This document shows, in pieces, positions 28,624 through 40,397 of a DNA stretch of 64,000 nt. The position numbers and the translations under genes are program-made. The stretch lies in assembly GCF_003710935.1 (NCBI RefSeq), contig NZ_RHHS01000005.1, forward strand, positions 62,001 through 126,000, in the 5' to 3' direction. This DNA comes from Brevibacillus gelatini (GTDB lineage: Bacteria; Bacillota; Bacilli; Brevibacillales; Brevibacillaceae). The stretch's first letter is position 1, and the number at the start of each line of letters is the position of its first letter. The notes below the pieces were generated by a model. That model was given only the letters and a program-made list of their open reading frames with translations, was not told the DNA's origin and searched no databases.

Positions 28624-28998
28624 CTAGCAGGCCAGTTGCTGCTGTACGGCCATTCGCAGTTCGTCGATGTCAAACGGCTTGGTAAAATGGGTCAACGCTC
28701 CCAGTTGGGTCGCTTCCTTAATCATGTCCAGTTCTCCGTAAGCGGTCATCATGATGACCTTGATGTCCTGATTGATCTTTTTAATGTGCTTCAAAATCTC
28801 AATGCCGTCCATGCCTGGAATCTTCATGTCGAGAATGACCAGATCAGGCGATTCTTTTTCTACAATTTCCAGGGCCATTTTCCCGTTTGCTGCCTGGAAG
28901 GTTTTGTAGCCTTCCTTTCCCAGCACTTCATACAACAAAATGCGAATGCCATACTGGTCATCGACAACCAGCACCTTTTTATCTTGTTTGTCGAACAC
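28624..28998 (-). CDS. spo0F: Sporulation initiation phosphotransferase Spo0F
   Basis: 124 residues, a single receiver domain. Acidic pocket in VVDDQYG, phosphorylated aspartate in [13 protein letters not shown] (near residue 56), conserved threonine in MMTAYGE and lysine in HFTKPFD. It relays phosphate from sporulation kinases to Spo0B and on to Spo0A. The start is GTG at 28998 behind AAGGGGGA. The upstream and start region carry two TGNCGAA motifs, the core of the Spo0A box. Confidence 0.96.
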   Translation of the reverse strand: MFDKQDKKVLVVDDQYGIRILLYEVLGKEGYKTFQAANGKMALEIVEKESPDLVILDMKIPGMDGIEILKHIKKINQDIKVIMMTAYGELDMIKEATQLGALTHFTKPFDIDELRMAVQQQLAC

Positions 28999-29072
28999 GG
29001 TTAGTCCCCCTTGACGAATCGTTTCCTTAACCTAATGAAAAAGTTTTCGCCTAAAATCAGGAAACTCCTGCA
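28987..29072 (-). promoter_or_regulatory. Candidate Spo0A boxes and sigma-H-like promoter at spo0F
   Basis: On the plus strand TTTGTCGAACA at about 28987-28997 overlaps the start codon, and TTGACGAAT lies at about 29011-29019; both contain the Spo0A core TGNCGAA. Further upstream, on the minus strand, CAGGAGTTT followed by about 14 nt and GAAAA resembles a sigma-H promoter (AGGAWWT and GAAT). Short, degenerate motifs. Confidence 0.35.
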
Positions 29073-29167
29073 CATTTTACGTATTTACTGTTGAAAATTT
29101 CTCGTTATGTCCATTTCGATTATAATAGGGATACTATTTTTGCATCATGCAAGGAGCTAACAAACAT

Positions 29168-29962
29168 ATGGATGCGCTCTGGTTGATCTGCCTGTTGACG
29201 TTTATTATCCATACGACAGAGACACTTTCCTATGCGATTCGCTTCGCAGGAGTCAAGACCGGGAGAATCGCCGTCGCCCTGTCGCTCGTCGGCGTCACGC
29301 TGCTGCTCTCCCGCACCTCCAACCTGATTCAGGGGCCGTTCACCGGGGGGCTGATGGATCAAGCCGCCATCCTGCACACAGACCCCAGCTGGCAGCTGCA
29401 TGTGATTATAGCAGCTTCCTCTGTCGGCACACTGGCGGCCATCCTGCTGTTTCCCTCGTTTGTCCAAATTTCCAGTCGAGTCATCTCGCATCTCGAACTG
29501 GCCGGCTCGATTCCGCAGATGCTGCGCACAGCCGTCACCATTGACAGCATCCGCCGCGTTCGCCACCACTTGCGAATCCCAAGCTGGCAAGCCATCTCCC
29601 GCTTTCGCATCAAAGGCATCCCGAAGCGCCTCCTGCTGCTCAATTGCCTGGGAACAGCCATTTACACGAGCAGCGTACTCTCCGTGCTCTACGCGACACT
29701 GCTGGTCCCTGAATACAAGGCAACCGTGCTGATGTCCTCCGGCATGATTAACGGCTTCGCCACGATTTTCATGACGATTCTCGTAGACCCGCAGGTGGCC
29801 CTGTTGACCGAAAAAGCCATGCAGGGAAAAGCGACGCAGGAATCGATTCGGGACATGTATTTGTGGCTGATGATTTCCCGTTTTTGCGGGACGCTTCTCG
29901 CCCAGTTCCTGCTCGTTCCGGCAGCCTACTGGGTAGCCTGGCTGTCTCCGCTTTTTCACTGA
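29168..29962 (+). CDS. amj: Lipid II flippase family protein Amj
   Basis: 264 residues, with AAGGAG 11 nt before the ATG at 29168; an ATG at 29147 precedes that ribosome binding site and is not used. It is a multispanning membrane protein, starting with LWLICLLTFIIHTTETLSYAIR, and ends with a hydrophobic FLLVPAAYWVAWLSPLF. In B. subtilis Amj is the alternative to MurJ for moving lipid II across the membrane. A TATAAT lies at 29121-29126 without a clear -35. It is the only plus-strand gene between rpmE and pbp apart from none other, and is divergent from spo0F. Confidence 0.88.
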   Translation: MDALWLICLLTFIIHTTETLSYAIRFAGVKTGRIAVALSLVGVTLLLSRTSNLIQGPFTGGLMDQAAILHTDPSWQLHVIIAASSVGTLAAILLFPSFVQISSRVISHLELAGSIPQMLRTAVTIDSIRRVRHHLRIPSWQAISRFRIKGIPKRLLLLNCLGTAIYTSSVLSVLYATLLVPEYKATVLMSSGMINGFATIFMTILVDPQVALLTEKAMQGKATQESIRDMYLWLMISRFCGTLLAQFLLVPAAYWVAWLSPLFH

Positions 29963-29981
29963 AAAAGGCAGGAAACGAAAC

Positions 29982-30020
29982 AAGACGCACCGACGGCGGT
30001 TTCAGTCGCCGGTGCGTCTT
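29982..30020 (+). terminator. Bidirectional terminator between amj and pyrG
   Basis: AAGACGCACCG pairs perfectly with CGGTGCGTCTT (11 bp) around a 17-nt loop, between two convergent genes. T tracts are short on both sides. Confidence 0.75.
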
Positions 30021-30030
30021 GCTGTGTCGC

Positions 30031-31762
<1,732 letters not shown>

Positions 31763-31805
31763 AGTTTCCCTTATTTAATCCTTCTTCATGTGAAGCCCAA
31801 GGAGT

Positions 31806-31834
31806 ATTTTATCTGTCCGTCAGGCGGAAGTCAA
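31806..31834 (-). promoter_or_regulatory. pyrG promoter with GGGC initial sequence
   Basis: TTGACT at 31829-31834, 17 nt, TAAAAT at 31806-31811 on the minus strand; a strong sigma-A match. The transcript would begin at GGGCTT (31798 downwards), like the GGGCUC start of B. subtilis pyrG. The promoter starts 5 nt after the rpoE stop. Confidence 0.85.
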
Positions 31835-31838
31835 GGAC

Positions 31839-32402
31839 TTAAACGTCATCCTCTTCATCTTCCAGATCTTCGTCAACTTCCTCGTCTTCGAGCTCCTCGT
31901 CGAACAGGTCGTCTTCCTCGTCTTCGAGTTCTTCTTCGTCAATTTCAGCATCAATCTCATCATCATCAATATCTGCGTCATCAACGAATTCTTCTTCGTC
32001 TTCGAAAATGACCACGTCGTCATCCTCGTAGTCTTCCACACTTTCGTCTTCGGTATCGTAATCGTCGAAGTCGTCGTCCAGGATAACTTTCTTCTTCTTG
32101 GTTCCGCCGCCTTCCTGAGTTTCTTCAACGGTGTCAGTCGGATACCAGCGTTTCAGTCCCCACACGTTGTCTCCAAGGCACACAAAACGGCCGTCAATAT
32201 TAATCTCAGTGTATACTTGCGCGATGATAGCCATGAGTTGTTCGTTTGTCATGTTACGAACGATAGCCAGTTCATCCATCAGCTCGCGGAAGTTGTATGT
32301 GCGATTGGTTTCACGCAAAATTTCATACGCAATATCAACCAACGCCATCTCGCTCAGTTTCTCGGGATCAATATGCGCAAACAATTGACTCACCCAGGGC
32401 AC
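31839..32402 (-). CDS. rpoE: RNA polymerase delta subunit
   Basis: 187 residues. The N-terminal folded HARE-HTH domain (about 1-95) contains YEILRETNRTYNFRELMDEL; the rest is an almost continuous Asp/Glu tract, the disordered acidic tail that displaces nucleic acid from RNA polymerase. Delta increases promoter selectivity and responsiveness to initiating NTP levels, which is of interest next to pyrG. The gene is monocistronic or reads into the pyrG leader. Confidence 0.96.
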   Translation of the reverse strand: MPWVSQLFAHIDPEKLSEMALVDIAYEILRETNRTYNFRELMDELAIVRNMTNEQLMAIIAQVYTEINIDGRFVCLGDNVWGLKRWYPTDTVEETQEGGGTKKKKVILDDDFDDYDTEDESVEDYEDDDVVIFEDEEEFVDDADIDDDEIDAEIDEEELEDEEDDLFDEELEDEEVDEDLEDEEDDV

Positions 32403-32549
32403 GTCCTTTCCATTAGAAAACTATTGGCTTCAATACCGACCTCGCCCTTTGCTGGGGGACGCAGGCTTTGCTTAGGCAACTCATAAATAATGTCGATGGC
32501 CTCCGTTATACATCGTACAACATACGAAGGCTAACATACAGTATTCCTT

Positions 32550-32577
32550 ATTTTAGACGAAAATGCAAGGCTTTCAA
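32550..32577 (-). promoter_or_regulatory. Candidate rpoE promoter
   Basis: TTGAAA at 32572-32577 and TAAAAT at 32550-32555 with 16 nt between, minus strand. The predicted leader is about 140 nt. Confidence 0.55.
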
Positions 32578-32620
32578 ACAAGAGAAGGTCCATTAATTGC
32601 AGACGATCACCTGACCGTTC

Positions 32621-32664
32621 AAAAAGAAAGCCGCCTCGCTACCATATGGATAGCAAAGCGGCTC
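32621..32664 (-). terminator. Intrinsic terminator after ahpF
   Basis: AGCCGC pairs with GCGGCT, with an inner CTA/TAG and a CCATATGG palindrome at the tip; TTTCTTTTT follows on the minus strand. It lies 12 nt after the ahpF stop. Confidence 0.85.
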
Positions 32665-32675
32665 TTTTTTGTTCA

Positions 32676-34205
32676 TTAGTTTCGGATTAGATAATCAAAT
32701 GCACCCAGGGCTGCTGTTGCACCTGATCCCATCGAAATAATGATCTGCTTGTACGGACTGTTCGTGCAGTCGCCGGCAGCAAATACACCAGGGACGGAAG
32801 TGGCACCGTGTTTATCGACGATGATCTCGCCCATTTTGTTGCGTTCGACTGTATCTCCCAGCCAATCCGTATTGGGCACAAGACCAATCTGGACAAACAC
32901 GCCTTCCAGTTCAATGTGGTGAACCGCTCCAGTCTCCCGGTCCTTGTAGGAAATTCCGTTTACCTTGTCGGTACCGGTGATTTCCGTCGTTTGTGCATTC
33001 GTAATAACCGTTACGTTTGGCAAGCTGCGCAGACGATCTTGCAAAACAGAGTCGGCTTTCAGCTCTGCAGCAAATTCAAGAACCGTGACGTGGTTGACAA
33101 TGCCCGCGAGATCGATGGCTGCTTCCACGCCGGAGTTGCCGCCGCCAATGACGGCAACGCGTTTGCCGGCGAACAGCGGACCGTCACAGTGAGGGCAGTA
33201 CGCCACGCCTTTGTTTTTGAATTCGGCCTCGCCAGGAACGCCTACATTGCGCCAGCGGGCACCTGTCGAAAGGATAACGGCCTTGCTCTTGAGAACAGCA
33301 CCGTTTTCCAGTTCGATTTCGATCAAGTCCTTCTTCTCCAGACGCTTGGCACGCTGCAAATTCATGACATCGACATTGTACTCTTTGACATGCTCTTCCA
33401 GACTTGCTGCGAGTTTCGGACCTTCGGTGTATTTTACACTGATAAAGTTTTCAATACCCAGAGTGTCCATGATCTGACCGCCGAAGCGTTCAGCTACAAT
33501 ACCGGTGCGAATGCCTTTGCGCGCCGCGTAGATGGCAGCACTTGCTCCAGATGGGCCCCCGCCGATGACGAGCACATCGTATGGCTCTTTGTTCGCAAAT
33601 TCGGATGCGTCCGGAGCCGATCCCAGCTTGGCGAGAATCTCTTCGAGCGACATCCGGCCGCTGCCGAACGATTCCCCGTTCAGGAAAACGGTTGGCACAG
33701 CCATGACGTTTTTGCTTTCGACTTCTTCTTTGAACGCAGCACCGTCAATCATAGTATGTGTAATACCAGGATTGAGAACACTCATCGCGTTCAGCGCTTG
33801 AACGACATCAGGACAATTGTGGCAGCTCAGGCTGACATATGTTTCAAAGTGATATTCGCCTTGCAGACTTTTCACTTGATCGATGATTTGCTGGTCGACC
33901 TTTGGCGGTCTACCGCTCACCTGCAGCAAAGCCAGCACCAAGGAAGTGAATTCATGCCCCAATGGTACGCCTGCAAAAGTTACTCCGGTATCTTCACCGA
34001 CACGATTGACACTAAAGCTTGGTGTACGCTGCATGGAGGCTTCTTCAAGCTTGATTTTCTGCGACATGTTTGCCAGTTCTTCAAGGAGAAGCAGCATGTC
34101 ACGGGAAACGCTATCGGAGCCTGCACTGTATTTCAGCAGCACTTCGCCTTCCATCAGCTGAAGATATTGCTCTAGTTGTGCTTTTATATCTGCGTCCAGT
34201 ATCAT
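32676..34205 (-). CDS. ahpF: Alkyl hydroperoxide reductase subunit F
   Basis: 509 residues from the ATG at 34205, with AAGGAGTG 6 nt upstream. AhpF transfers electrons from NADH to AhpC. Order of domains: tandem thioredoxin-like N-terminal domain with redox-active CHNC near residue 126; FAD-binding [19 protein letters not shown] near 215; the redox pair CPHC in [14 protein letters not shown]-binding [18 protein letters not shown]-terminal FAD contact VFAAGDCTN. It follows ahpC by 12 nt. Confidence 0.97.
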   Translation of the reverse strand: MILDADIKAQLEQYLQLMEGEVLLKYSAGSDSVSRDMLLLLEELANMSQKIKLEEASMQRTPSFSVNRVGEDTGVTFAGVPLGHEFTSLVLALLQVSGRPPKVDQQIIDQVKSLQGEYHFETYVSLSCHNCPDVVQALNAMSVLNPGITHTMIDGAAFKEEVESKNVMAVPTVFLNGESFGSGRMSLEEILAKLGSAPDASEFANKEPYDVLVIGGGPSGASAAIYAARKGIRTGIVAERFGGQIMDTLGIENFISVKYTEGPKLAASLEEHVKEYNVDVMNLQRAKRLEKKDLIEIELENGAVLKSKAVILSTGARWRNVGVPGEAEFKNKGVAYCPHCDGPLFAGKRVAVIGGGNSGVEAAIDLAGIVNHVTVLEFAAELKADSVLQDRLRSLPNVTVITNAQTTEITGTDKVNGISYKDRETGAVHHIELEGVFVQIGLVPNTDWLGDTVERNKMGEIIVDKHGATSVPGVFAAGDCTNSPYKQIIISMGSGATAALGAFDYLIRN

Positions 34206-34217
34206 TGATCCCACTCC

Positions 34218-34781
34218 TTAGATCTTGCCGACAAGATCAAGGCTTGGCTTCAGGGTAGCAGCACCTTCTTGCCATTTCGCAGGGCAAACTTCACCTGGAT
34301 TGTTGCGCACGTATTGAGCGGCTTTCAGTTTGTTAACAATAACGCTTGCATCGCGACCGATGCCGCCTGCGTTGATTTCAATTGCCTGGATCACACCATC
34401 CGGGTCGATGATGAACGTACCGCGGTCAGCCAGTCCCTCTTCTTCAATCAGCACATCGAAGTTGCGGGAGATGGTGTGAGTTGGGTCGCCAATCATGGTG
34501 TAAGTGATTTTGCCGATTGTCTCGGAAGTATCGTGCCATGCTTTGTGAGTGAAGTGAGTATCTGTAGAAACGGAGTACACTTCAGCTCCCATGGATTTAA
34601 AGGTTTCGTAATGGTTTTGGAGATCTTCCAGCTCAGTCGGGCAAACGAATGTGAAGTCTGCCGGATAGAAGCAAACGATGCTCCATTTGCCTTTAAAGTC
34701 AGCTTCTGTCACTTCTACAAATTTACCGTCTTTGTAAGCTTGTGCTTTGAAAGGCAATACTTCTTTTCCGATAAGGGACAT
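34218..34781 (-). CDS. ahpC: Alkyl hydroperoxide reductase C (typical 2-Cys peroxiredoxin)
   Basis: 187 residues from the ATG at 34781, with AGGAGG upstream; an in-frame extension to 34919 is the promoter region. The peroxidatic cysteine lies in [10 protein letters not shown] (near 47) and the resolving cysteine in [10 protein letters not shown] (near 166). It reduces H2O2 and organic peroxides and is recycled by AhpF. Confidence 0.98.
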   Translation of the reverse strand: MSLIGKEVLPFKAQAYKDGKFVEVTEADFKGKWSIVCFYPADFTFVCPTELEDLQNHYETFKSMGAEVYSVSTDTHFTHKAWHDTSETIGKITYTMIGDPTHTISRNFDVLIEEEGLADRGTFIIDPDGVIQAIEINAGGIGRDASVIVNKLKAAQYVRNNPGEVCPAKWQEGAATLKPSLDLVGKI

Positions 34782-34822
34782 AGTGAACATCCTCCTACAT
34801 GATTGTTTTCGAGAATTATTAA

Positions 34823-34837
34823 ATGTAATAATTCTAA
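34823..34837 (-). promoter_or_regulatory. PerR-like box downstream of the ahpC -10
   Basis: TTAGAATTATTACAT on the minus strand agrees with the PerR consensus TTATAATNATTATAA at 11 of the 14 defined positions. It lies between the -10 box and the start codon, where binding would repress. Confidence 0.6.
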
Positions 34838-34839
34838 CT

Positions 34840-34854
34840 TGATAACAATTATCA
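34840..34854 (-). promoter_or_regulatory. Fur-like box overlapping the ahpC -10
   Basis: TGATAATTGTTATCA matches the 7-1-7 Fur consensus TGATAATNATTATCA at 13 of 14 defined positions and covers the -10 hexamer. Confidence 0.62.
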
Positions 34855-34876
34855 TTCAAAACCTTCCATTTGTCAA
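34848..34876 (-). promoter_or_regulatory. ahpCF promoter
   Basis: TTGACA (34871-34876), 17 nt, GATAAT (34848-34853), minus strand; a near-consensus sigma-A promoter with a leader of about 60 nt. Confidence 0.85.
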
Positions 34877-34882
34877 CCTCTT

Positions 34883-34897
34883 TTATAATAACTTTAA
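34883..34897 (-). promoter_or_regulatory. Second PerR-like box upstream of the ahpC -35
   Basis: TTAAAGTTATTATAA on the minus strand agrees with TTATAATNATTATAA at 12 of 14 defined positions, 6 nt upstream of the -35 hexamer. Confidence 0.55.
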
Positions 34898-35006
34898 TGT
34901 AAGAAGTTGCACCTACCATAGTCTTGAATATTTGACAGAAGAATATACGCGCTTACATCGCCCCGGTATTCACGGCAAAATGCTGTCCCATCCCTCAAGC
35001 CAACGG

Positions 35007-35055
35007 AAGGGGCCTCCCATAAAAGTAGCTGCGACTACTGGAGAGGCCCCTTTTT
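35007..35055 (-). terminator. Hairpin after icmF
   Basis: GGGGCCTC pairs with GAGGCCCC, with an inner GTAG/CTAC, between the icmF stop and the ahpC promoter. The T tract is better on the plus strand (CCCCTTTTT) than on the minus, so its orientation is uncertain. Confidence 0.55.
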
Positions 35056-35058
35056 CGT

Positions 35059-38000
35059 TTACATATTTCGTCTGTACTGACCGCCTACCTCGTACAAAGC
35101 GGCACTGATCTGTCCAAGCGAAGCGACCTTCACTGTCTCCATCAGCTCGGCAAAAATGTTTTCGCCTGCCATCGCCACTTCCTGCAAACGACGCAAGGCT
35201 TGTGGCGCCAGGTGGCGGTTGCGCTCCTGGAAGGCGCGCAGGTTGTTGATCTGCTGTTCCTTTTCTTCCTCTGTCGCCCGCGCCAGCTCGATTTCGTAAT
35301 CTTCCTCGGACGCGTTCGGGTTGATAAAGGTGTTTACACCGATGATCGGCAGTTCGCCGGTGTGCTTTTTCATTTCGTAGTACATCGACTCATCCTGGAT
35401 TTTGCCGCGCTGATACTGCGTCTCCATCGCTCCCAGCACGCCGCCGCGCGAGCTGATTCGCTCAAACTCCTGCATGACGGCTTCTTCTACCAGATCGGTC
35501 AGCTCGTTGATGATGAACGAGCCTTGCAGCGGGTTCTCGTTTTTCGCGAGGCCCATTTCCTTGTTGATAATCATCTGGATCGCCATAGCCCGGCGCACAG
35601 AGTTCTCTGTCGGCGTCGTAATCGCCTCGTCGTAGGCATTGGTATGCAGAGAGTTGCAATTGTCGTAAATCGCGATCAGCGCTTGCAGCGTCGTCCGAAT
35701 GTCGTTGAAATCCATCTCCTGCGCGTGCAGGGAACGTCCGGAAGTCTGGATATGGTATTTCAGCTTCTGGCTGCGCTCGTTGCCGCCATAGCGGTTTTTT
35801 ATCACCGTCGCCCAGATGCGGCGAGCCACCCGGCCGATAACCGTATATTCCGGATCGAGTCCATTGGAGAAGAAGAACGACAGATTCGGCGCAAAATCGT
35901 CGATGTGCATGCCTCTGCTCAAGTAATACTCCACGTACGTAAAGCCGTTTGCCAGCGTAAACGCCAGCTGCGTGATCGGGTTTGCCCCCGCTTCCGCGAT
36001 ATGGTAGCCCGAAATGGACACAGAGTAGTAGTTGCGCACTTTATTGTCGATGAAATACTGCTGAATGTCGCCCATCATCCGCAGGGCAAACTCCGTCGAG
36101 AAAATGCACGTATTCTGCCCCTGGTCTTCTTTCAAAATGTCCGCCTGCACGGTTCCGCGAACAGTCGACAAGGTGTACGCCTTGATCTCTTTCGCTTCCT
36201 CTTCGGTCGGCTGACGGCCTTCCCGCTGGACAAACTTCTCGATCTGCTGCTCAATGGCGGTATTCATGAACATCGCCAAAATCATCGGTGCCGGACCGTT
36301 GATCGTCATCGACACAGATGTGCTTGGCGCGCACAGGTCGAAGCCTGCGTACAGCTTCTTCATGTCGTCCAGCGTGCAGATGCTCACTCCGCTCGTCCCG
36401 ATTTTTCCGTAAATGTCCGGGCGGTAATCCGGGTCTTCGCCGTACAAGGTTACAGAGTCAAAAGCTGTACTGAGCCGCTTCGCCTCGTCGTTTTGCGAAA
36501 GGAAATGGAAGCGTCGGTTCGTGCGCTCAGGCGTGCCTTCGCCGGCAAACTGCCGCTTCGGATCTTCGCCCTCCCGCTTGAACGGGAACACGCCTGCTGT
36601 GTACGGGAATTCGCCCGGCACGTTTTCCTTCAGCGACCATTTCAAAATCTCGCCCCAGTCTTCGAAATCCGGCACCGCTACTTTCGGAATGCGTGTACCC
36701 GACAGCGATTCGGTGAACAGCTTCGTGACGATTTCCTTGTCGCGGATTTTCGTGACAAACTGGTCCTTCCGGTACGCTTCCTTGAGCTTTGGCCAGTTGT
36801 CGAGAATCCGGCGGCACTCGGGATGCAGCTTCTCCTCAAACAGCTTGATCTGCTTGTCGAGCACGGCAACCAGCTCTGTCGCTGCCTCTTCCTGCGCAGC
36901 GAGCAACGTCTCCTTGGCGCCGTGCAGCTGATACAGCTTGCGGGCGATGGCAGACTGTTCTTCGGTATACGCCCGGTATTGGCGGACTGTGTTGGCGATT
37001 TCCTGCAAGTAGTTGGTTCTTTCCGTCGGAATCAACGAAGTTTTATGAATTTTTACCGGAGTGGTATCCAGGTTCTCTACAGACCAATCCACGCCTGTCT
37101 TTTCTACAATTTTATGCATCAGAGCGGCAAACAGAACATTTGTCCCCGGATCGTTGAACTGGCTGGCAATCGTTCCGTACACAGGAACTTTTTCGTCAGG
37201 CAGATCAAACAGCTGATGGTTGCGGCGGTACTGCTTGCGCACCTCGCGCAACGCATCCTCCGAGCCTTTTCGCTCAAATTTGTTGATCGCGATCACGTCG
37301 GCAAAATCGAGCATGTCGATTTTTTCCAGCTGGGACGGCGCTCCGAACTCGCTGGTCATGACGTACATGGAAACGTCACACACTTCGGTCACTTGCGCAT
37401 CGCCCTGACCGATCCCGCTCGTTTCTACGATGATGAAATCAAAATGAGCCGCACGAGTAACCTGGATCGCGTCCTTCAAAGCGGCAGACAGCTCCATGCC
37501 GGACTTTCTGGTAGCCAGACTGCGCATGTAAACGCGCGGGGTGTTGTTGGCATTCATGCGGATACGGTCGCCCAAAAGCGCTCCGCCCGTTTTTTGCTTG
37601 GACGGATCGACAGACAAAATCGCGACCGTCTTTTCCGGATAAAAGCGCAAAAATCGGCGTACAAGCTCATCCGTCAGCGAGCTTTTCCCCGCTCCCCCCG
37701 TGCCAGTGATGCCCAGCACCGGAATCGAGCTTTGCGCTTCCCGCACGCATTCCTTGAGCGGTTCCCGCCACTCCGGCTGTTCGACAGCATACTCCGCCAC
37801 AGAGATCAGGCGGGCAATCGCCTGGTGATTTTGCTCGCGCAGGCCGGCCACTTCGTTTTCCAGTTGCTTGACTGTCGGAAAATCGCAGTGCCGAATCATG
37901 TCGTTAATCATGCCTTGTAAGCCCAGGCGTCTGCCGTCATCCGGCGAGTAAATTTTACAAACGCCGTATTCCTCCAGCTCCCGGATCTCGCGTGGAACGA

Positions 38001-38310
38001 TGACCCCGCCACCGCCTCCGAAGACGCGGATATGCTCAGCTCCCCGTTCGCGCAAAAGATCAATCACGTATTTGAAAAATTCCACATGGCCGCCCTGGTA
38101 GGAGCTGATGGCAATGCCTTGCACATCCTCCTGAATGGCGGCGGTCACAATGTCATCGACAGAGCGGTTGTGTCCGAGATGGATCACTTCCACTCCCGAA
38201 GACTGCAAAATACGACGCATGATATTGATCGAGGCGTCGTGACCGTCGTACAAGCTGGCAGCGGTCACGAAGCGAACCTTGTTTTGCGGACGATACACTT
38301 CGGTTTCCAT
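35059..38310 (-). CDS. icmF: Fused isobutyryl-CoA mutase (IcmF)
   Basis: 1083 residues from the ATG at 38310. IcmF isomerises isobutyryl-CoA and n-butyryl-CoA with adenosylcobalamin. Three parts in order: B12-binding domain ([23 protein letters not shown]) in the first 140 residues; MeaI-type P-loop GTPase chaperone ([35 protein letters not shown]) at about 190-420; mutase barrel in the C-terminal 600 residues ([51 protein letters not shown]). The fusion separates it from methylmalonyl-CoA mutase. It follows the TetR gene by 34 nt. It links valine or butyrate breakdown to the beta-oxidation genes upstream. Confidence 0.96.
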   Translation of the reverse strand: METEVYRPQNKVRFVTAASLYDGHDASINIMRRILQSSGVEVIHLGHNRSVDDIVTAAIQEDVQGIAISSYQGGHVEFFKYVIDLLRERGAEHIRVFGGGGGVIVPREIRELEEYGVCKIYSPDDGRRLGLQGMINDMIRHCDFPTVKQLENEVAGLREQNHQAIARLISVAEYAVEQPEWREPLKECVREAQSSIPVLGITGTGGAGKSSLTDELVRRFLRFYPEKTVAILSVDPSKQKTGGALLGDRIRMNANNTPRVYMRSLATRKSGMELSAALKDAIQVTRAAHFDFIIVETSGIGQGDAQVTEVCDVSMYVMTSEFGAPSQLEKIDMLDFADVIAINKFERKGSEDALREVRKQYRRNHQLFDLPDEKVPVYGTIASQFNDPGTNVLFAALMHKIVEKTGVDWSVENLDTTPVKIHKTSLIPTERTNYLQEIANTVRQYRAYTEEQSAIARKLYQLHGAKETLLAAQEEAATELVAVLDKQIKLFEEKLHPECRRILDNWPKLKEAYRKDQFVTKIRDKEIVTKLFTESLSGTRIPKVAVPDFEDWGEILKWSLKENVPGEFPYTAGVFPFKREGEDPKRQFAGEGTPERTNRRFHFLSQNDEAKRLSTAFDSVTLYGEDPDYRPDIYGKIGTSGVSICTLDDMKKLYAGFDLCAPSTSVSMTINGPAPMILAMFMNTAIEQQIEKFVQREGRQPTEEEAKEIKAYTLSTVRGTVQADILKEDQGQNTCIFSTEFALRMMGDIQQYFIDNKVRNYYSVSISGYHIAEAGANPITQLAFTLANGFTYVEYYLSRGMHIDDFAPNLSFFFSNGLDPEYTVIGRVARRIWATVIKNRYGGNERSQKLKYHIQTSGRSLHAQEMDFNDIRTTLQALIAIYDNCNSLHTNAYDEAITTPTENSVRRAMAIQMIINKEMGLAKNENPLQGSFIINELTDLVEEAVMQEFERISSRGGVLGAMETQYQRGKIQDESMYYEMKKHTGELPIIGVNTFINPNASEEDYEIELARATEEEKEQQINNLRAFQERNRHLAPQALRRLQEVAMAGENIFAELMETVKVASLGQISAALYEVGGQYRRNM

Positions 38311-38344
38311 CGTTCCACTCTCCCCGAGAATCAATTAATGGACG

Positions 38345-38983
38345 TTAGCCGGAGACACTGACTTCCCGCAATAGCAGCGTAATCTGCTTCTCGGTGTACT
38401 CCTCCAACGTATAGTGCTTGTGCAGAGCCCAGCGGCGGAACACCCACATTTCACCCAACACCATGATATTGTCAGCCATCAGCTTGACATGCTTCTCATC
38501 GATGCGCAGCGAACCGTCGGCAATCCCTTTTCGCAGGATCTCCACAAAAATTTGCGCAATTTCCTCTTCACGTCCGAGAACGTAGCGAAGCGTTTCTTTC
38601 GGCAGCGACTTCGACTCCTGATAAATGAGCAGGACGCGGTCGCTCATCTGATCCATTACACGAATGAAGCTGCGAATCGCGAGCTTTAAAATTTTCAGAC
38701 CTGTGCCGCTAAAATTGATCGCTTCGCGCAGGCGCGTCTCCATCTCGGCATGGATCGCATCGCATACGAGATAGAGTACGTCCTCTTTGGATTCAATATA
38801 TTCGTACAAGGTTCCGATGCTGAACCCCGAGGCTCTGGCAATCTCCCTTGTCGTCGTCTTGTGAAAGCCTTTATTAATGAAGAGATGAACGGCAGCCTCA
38901 ATAATTTGCTCCCGCCGTTTTTCAATCAGTTTCGGGTCCTTTACCAAGGACGGTATGGTTTTTCTCTTTTCGGACACAGCCAA
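38345..38983 (-). CDS. TetR/AcrR regulator, probable FadR-like repressor of acyl-CoA catabolism
   Basis: 212 residues. After a 20-residue basic leader comes the TetR helix-turn-helix (RREQIIEAAVHLFINKGFHKTTTREIARASGFSIGTLYEYIESKEDVLY), then a helical ligand domain. B. subtilis FadR, a TetR repressor released by long-chain acyl-CoA, controls the equivalent genes. A palindrome 15 nt before the start (38998-39015) recurs before the thiolase gene and the iron-sulfur oxidoreductase gene, so autoregulation and control of this block are likely. Ligand (acyl-CoA) is inferred from context. It sits between the dehydrogenase genes and icmF. Confidence 0.85.
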   Translation of the reverse strand: MAVSEKRKTIPSLVKDPKLIEKRREQIIEAAVHLFINKGFHKTTTREIARASGFSIGTLYEYIESKEDVLYLVCDAIHAEMETRLREAINFSGTGLKILKLAIRSFIRVMDQMSDRVLLIYQESKSLPKETLRYVLGREEEIAQIFVEILRKGIADGSLRIDEKHVKLMADNIMVLGEMWVFRRWALHKHYTLEEYTEKQITLLLREVSVSG

Positions 38984-38997
38984 TCCACCTTTCCAAC

Positions 38998-39015
38998 CGA
39001 CTGAGCGTTTAGTCA
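38998..39015 (-). promoter_or_regulatory. FadR-like operator at the tetR gene
   Basis: TGACTAAACGCTCAGTCG on the minus strand; an imperfect 18-bp palindrome sharing TGA, AACGCTC and TC with the site at 43664-43681. Confidence 0.62.
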
Positions 39016-39183
39016 GACACTTTCGGGAAAAGAAAGGAGCAAACGCTCTTCTTGTGTATCTTTTCGCACACCATTATACGCGAGGAAGAGCGTAAAGCCA
39101 AACCTTTCTTTTCCACAAATCTATCAAAAAATCTTTTTGCTTTCTTCTGGTTGGATTGATCGTGGCTGCTGGTTGGCGTCTTG

Positions 39184-40326
39184 CTATTCTTTTAGCAAAT
39201 AGTTGCTGATGACGACACGCTGGATTTCATTTGTGCCCTCGTAGATTTGCGTGATTTTCGCATCGCGCATGAAGCGTTCCACAGGGTATTCGCGTGTGTA
39301 GCCGTAGCCGCCAAACACTTGCACCGCTTCGGTCGTAACCTCCATCGCAATATCGCCCGCGAAAACTTTGGACATGGCCGATGCTTTTCCGTAAGGCAGT
39401 CCCTGGTCTTCCAGCCATGCCGCCTGATAGGTGAGCAGGCGCGCCGCTTCGATTTTGGTCGCCATGTCAGCGAGCTTGAACTGGATTGCCTGCAAGGAAG
39501 CAATCGGCTTGCCGAACTGGTTGCGCTCTTTCGCGTAGTTCAGCGCGTGTTCGAATGCGCCCTGCGCGATTCCGAGTGCCTGGGCGGCGATTCCGTTGCG
39601 TCCGCCGTCCAGGGTCATCATCGCAATCTTGAAGCCTTGCCCTTCTTCACCCAGCCTGTTTTCTACCGGCACGCGCACATCTTCGAAATTGACAGCGAGT
39701 GTTGGCGAGGAACGGATGCCGAGCTTCTTCTCTTTTTTCCCCATCGTAAAGCCGTCCATGCCTTTTTCCACGATAAAAGCAGTGATCCCTTTGTGCTTCA
39801 GCTCTGGCTGGGTGACGGCAAAGACGATGTAGATTTCCGCTTCGCCCGCATTGGTAATGAAAATTTTGCTGCCGTTCAAAATGTAGTGATCGCCATCGCG
39901 CACCGCTGTTGTGCGCATTCCCGCCGAGTCGGAGCCGGAGCCTGGCTCAGTCAGACAGTAGGCTCCGATTTTTTTGCCCTCTGCGAGCGGACGCAGAAAC
40001 TTTTGCTTCTGCTCCTCCGTGCCGAATTTGTAAATCGGCCAGCTGGCAAGCGAAACGTGCGCGGACAAGGTTACTCCGATTGACGCGTCCACACGGGAGA
40101 GCTCTTCTACTGCAATCACGTAGCTCAAGTAATCCGCGCCAGCGCCTCCGTATTTTTCCGGCCATGGGATGCCCGTCAGGCCAAGCTCGGCCATTTGCTC
40201 GAAAATGGATCGGTCGAAGCGCTCTTCCTCATCACGCTCGGCTGCTGTCGGAGCTACCTGGTTTTCTGCGAAGTCTCGGATCATTTTGCGCATCATGTCG
40301 TGTTCTTCCGTAAGCTGGAAATTCAT
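39184..40326 (-). CDS. Acyl-CoA dehydrogenase (paralogue 1)
   Basis: 380 residues from the ATG at 40326 behind GGGGGAG. A FAD enzyme that introduces the alpha,beta double bond and passes electrons to [23 protein letters not shown] and [12 protein letters not shown] line the FAD site; [26 protein letters not shown] and the C-terminal [19 protein letters not shown] are typical, with the catalytic glutamate in the latter. Probably short- or branched-chain specific, as in MmgC/AcdA. It lies 71 nt after the second paralogue. Confidence 0.93.
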   Translation of the reverse strand: MNFQLTEEHDMMRKMIRDFAENQVAPTAAERDEEERFDRSIFEQMAELGLTGIPWPEKYGGAGADYLSYVIAVEELSRVDASIGVTLSAHVSLASWPIYKFGTEEQKQKFLRPLAEGKKIGAYCLTEPGSGSDSAGMRTTAVRDGDHYILNGSKIFITNAGEAEIYIVFAVTQPELKHKGITAFIVEKGMDGFTMGKKEKKLGIRSSPTLAVNFEDVRVPVENRLGEEGQGFKIAMMTLDGGRNGIAAQALGIAQGAFEHALNYAKERNQFGKPIASLQAIQFKLADMATKIEAARLLTYQAAWLEDQGLPYGKASAMSKVFAGDIAMEVTTEAVQVFGGYGYTREYPVERFMRDAKITQIYEGTNEIQRVVISNYLLKE

Positions 40327-40397
40327 ATTTTTCACTCCCCCATGTGCTTTGCGCCGGTCCTTGTCAGGCCACAAGTCTGACGGGACGACAGGCTCTA

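Noticed and set aside
35200-37920. Plus-strand open frame of 906 codons opposite icmF
   Set aside because: No recognisable domain and strongly biased composition; icmF is full length and intact on the other strand.
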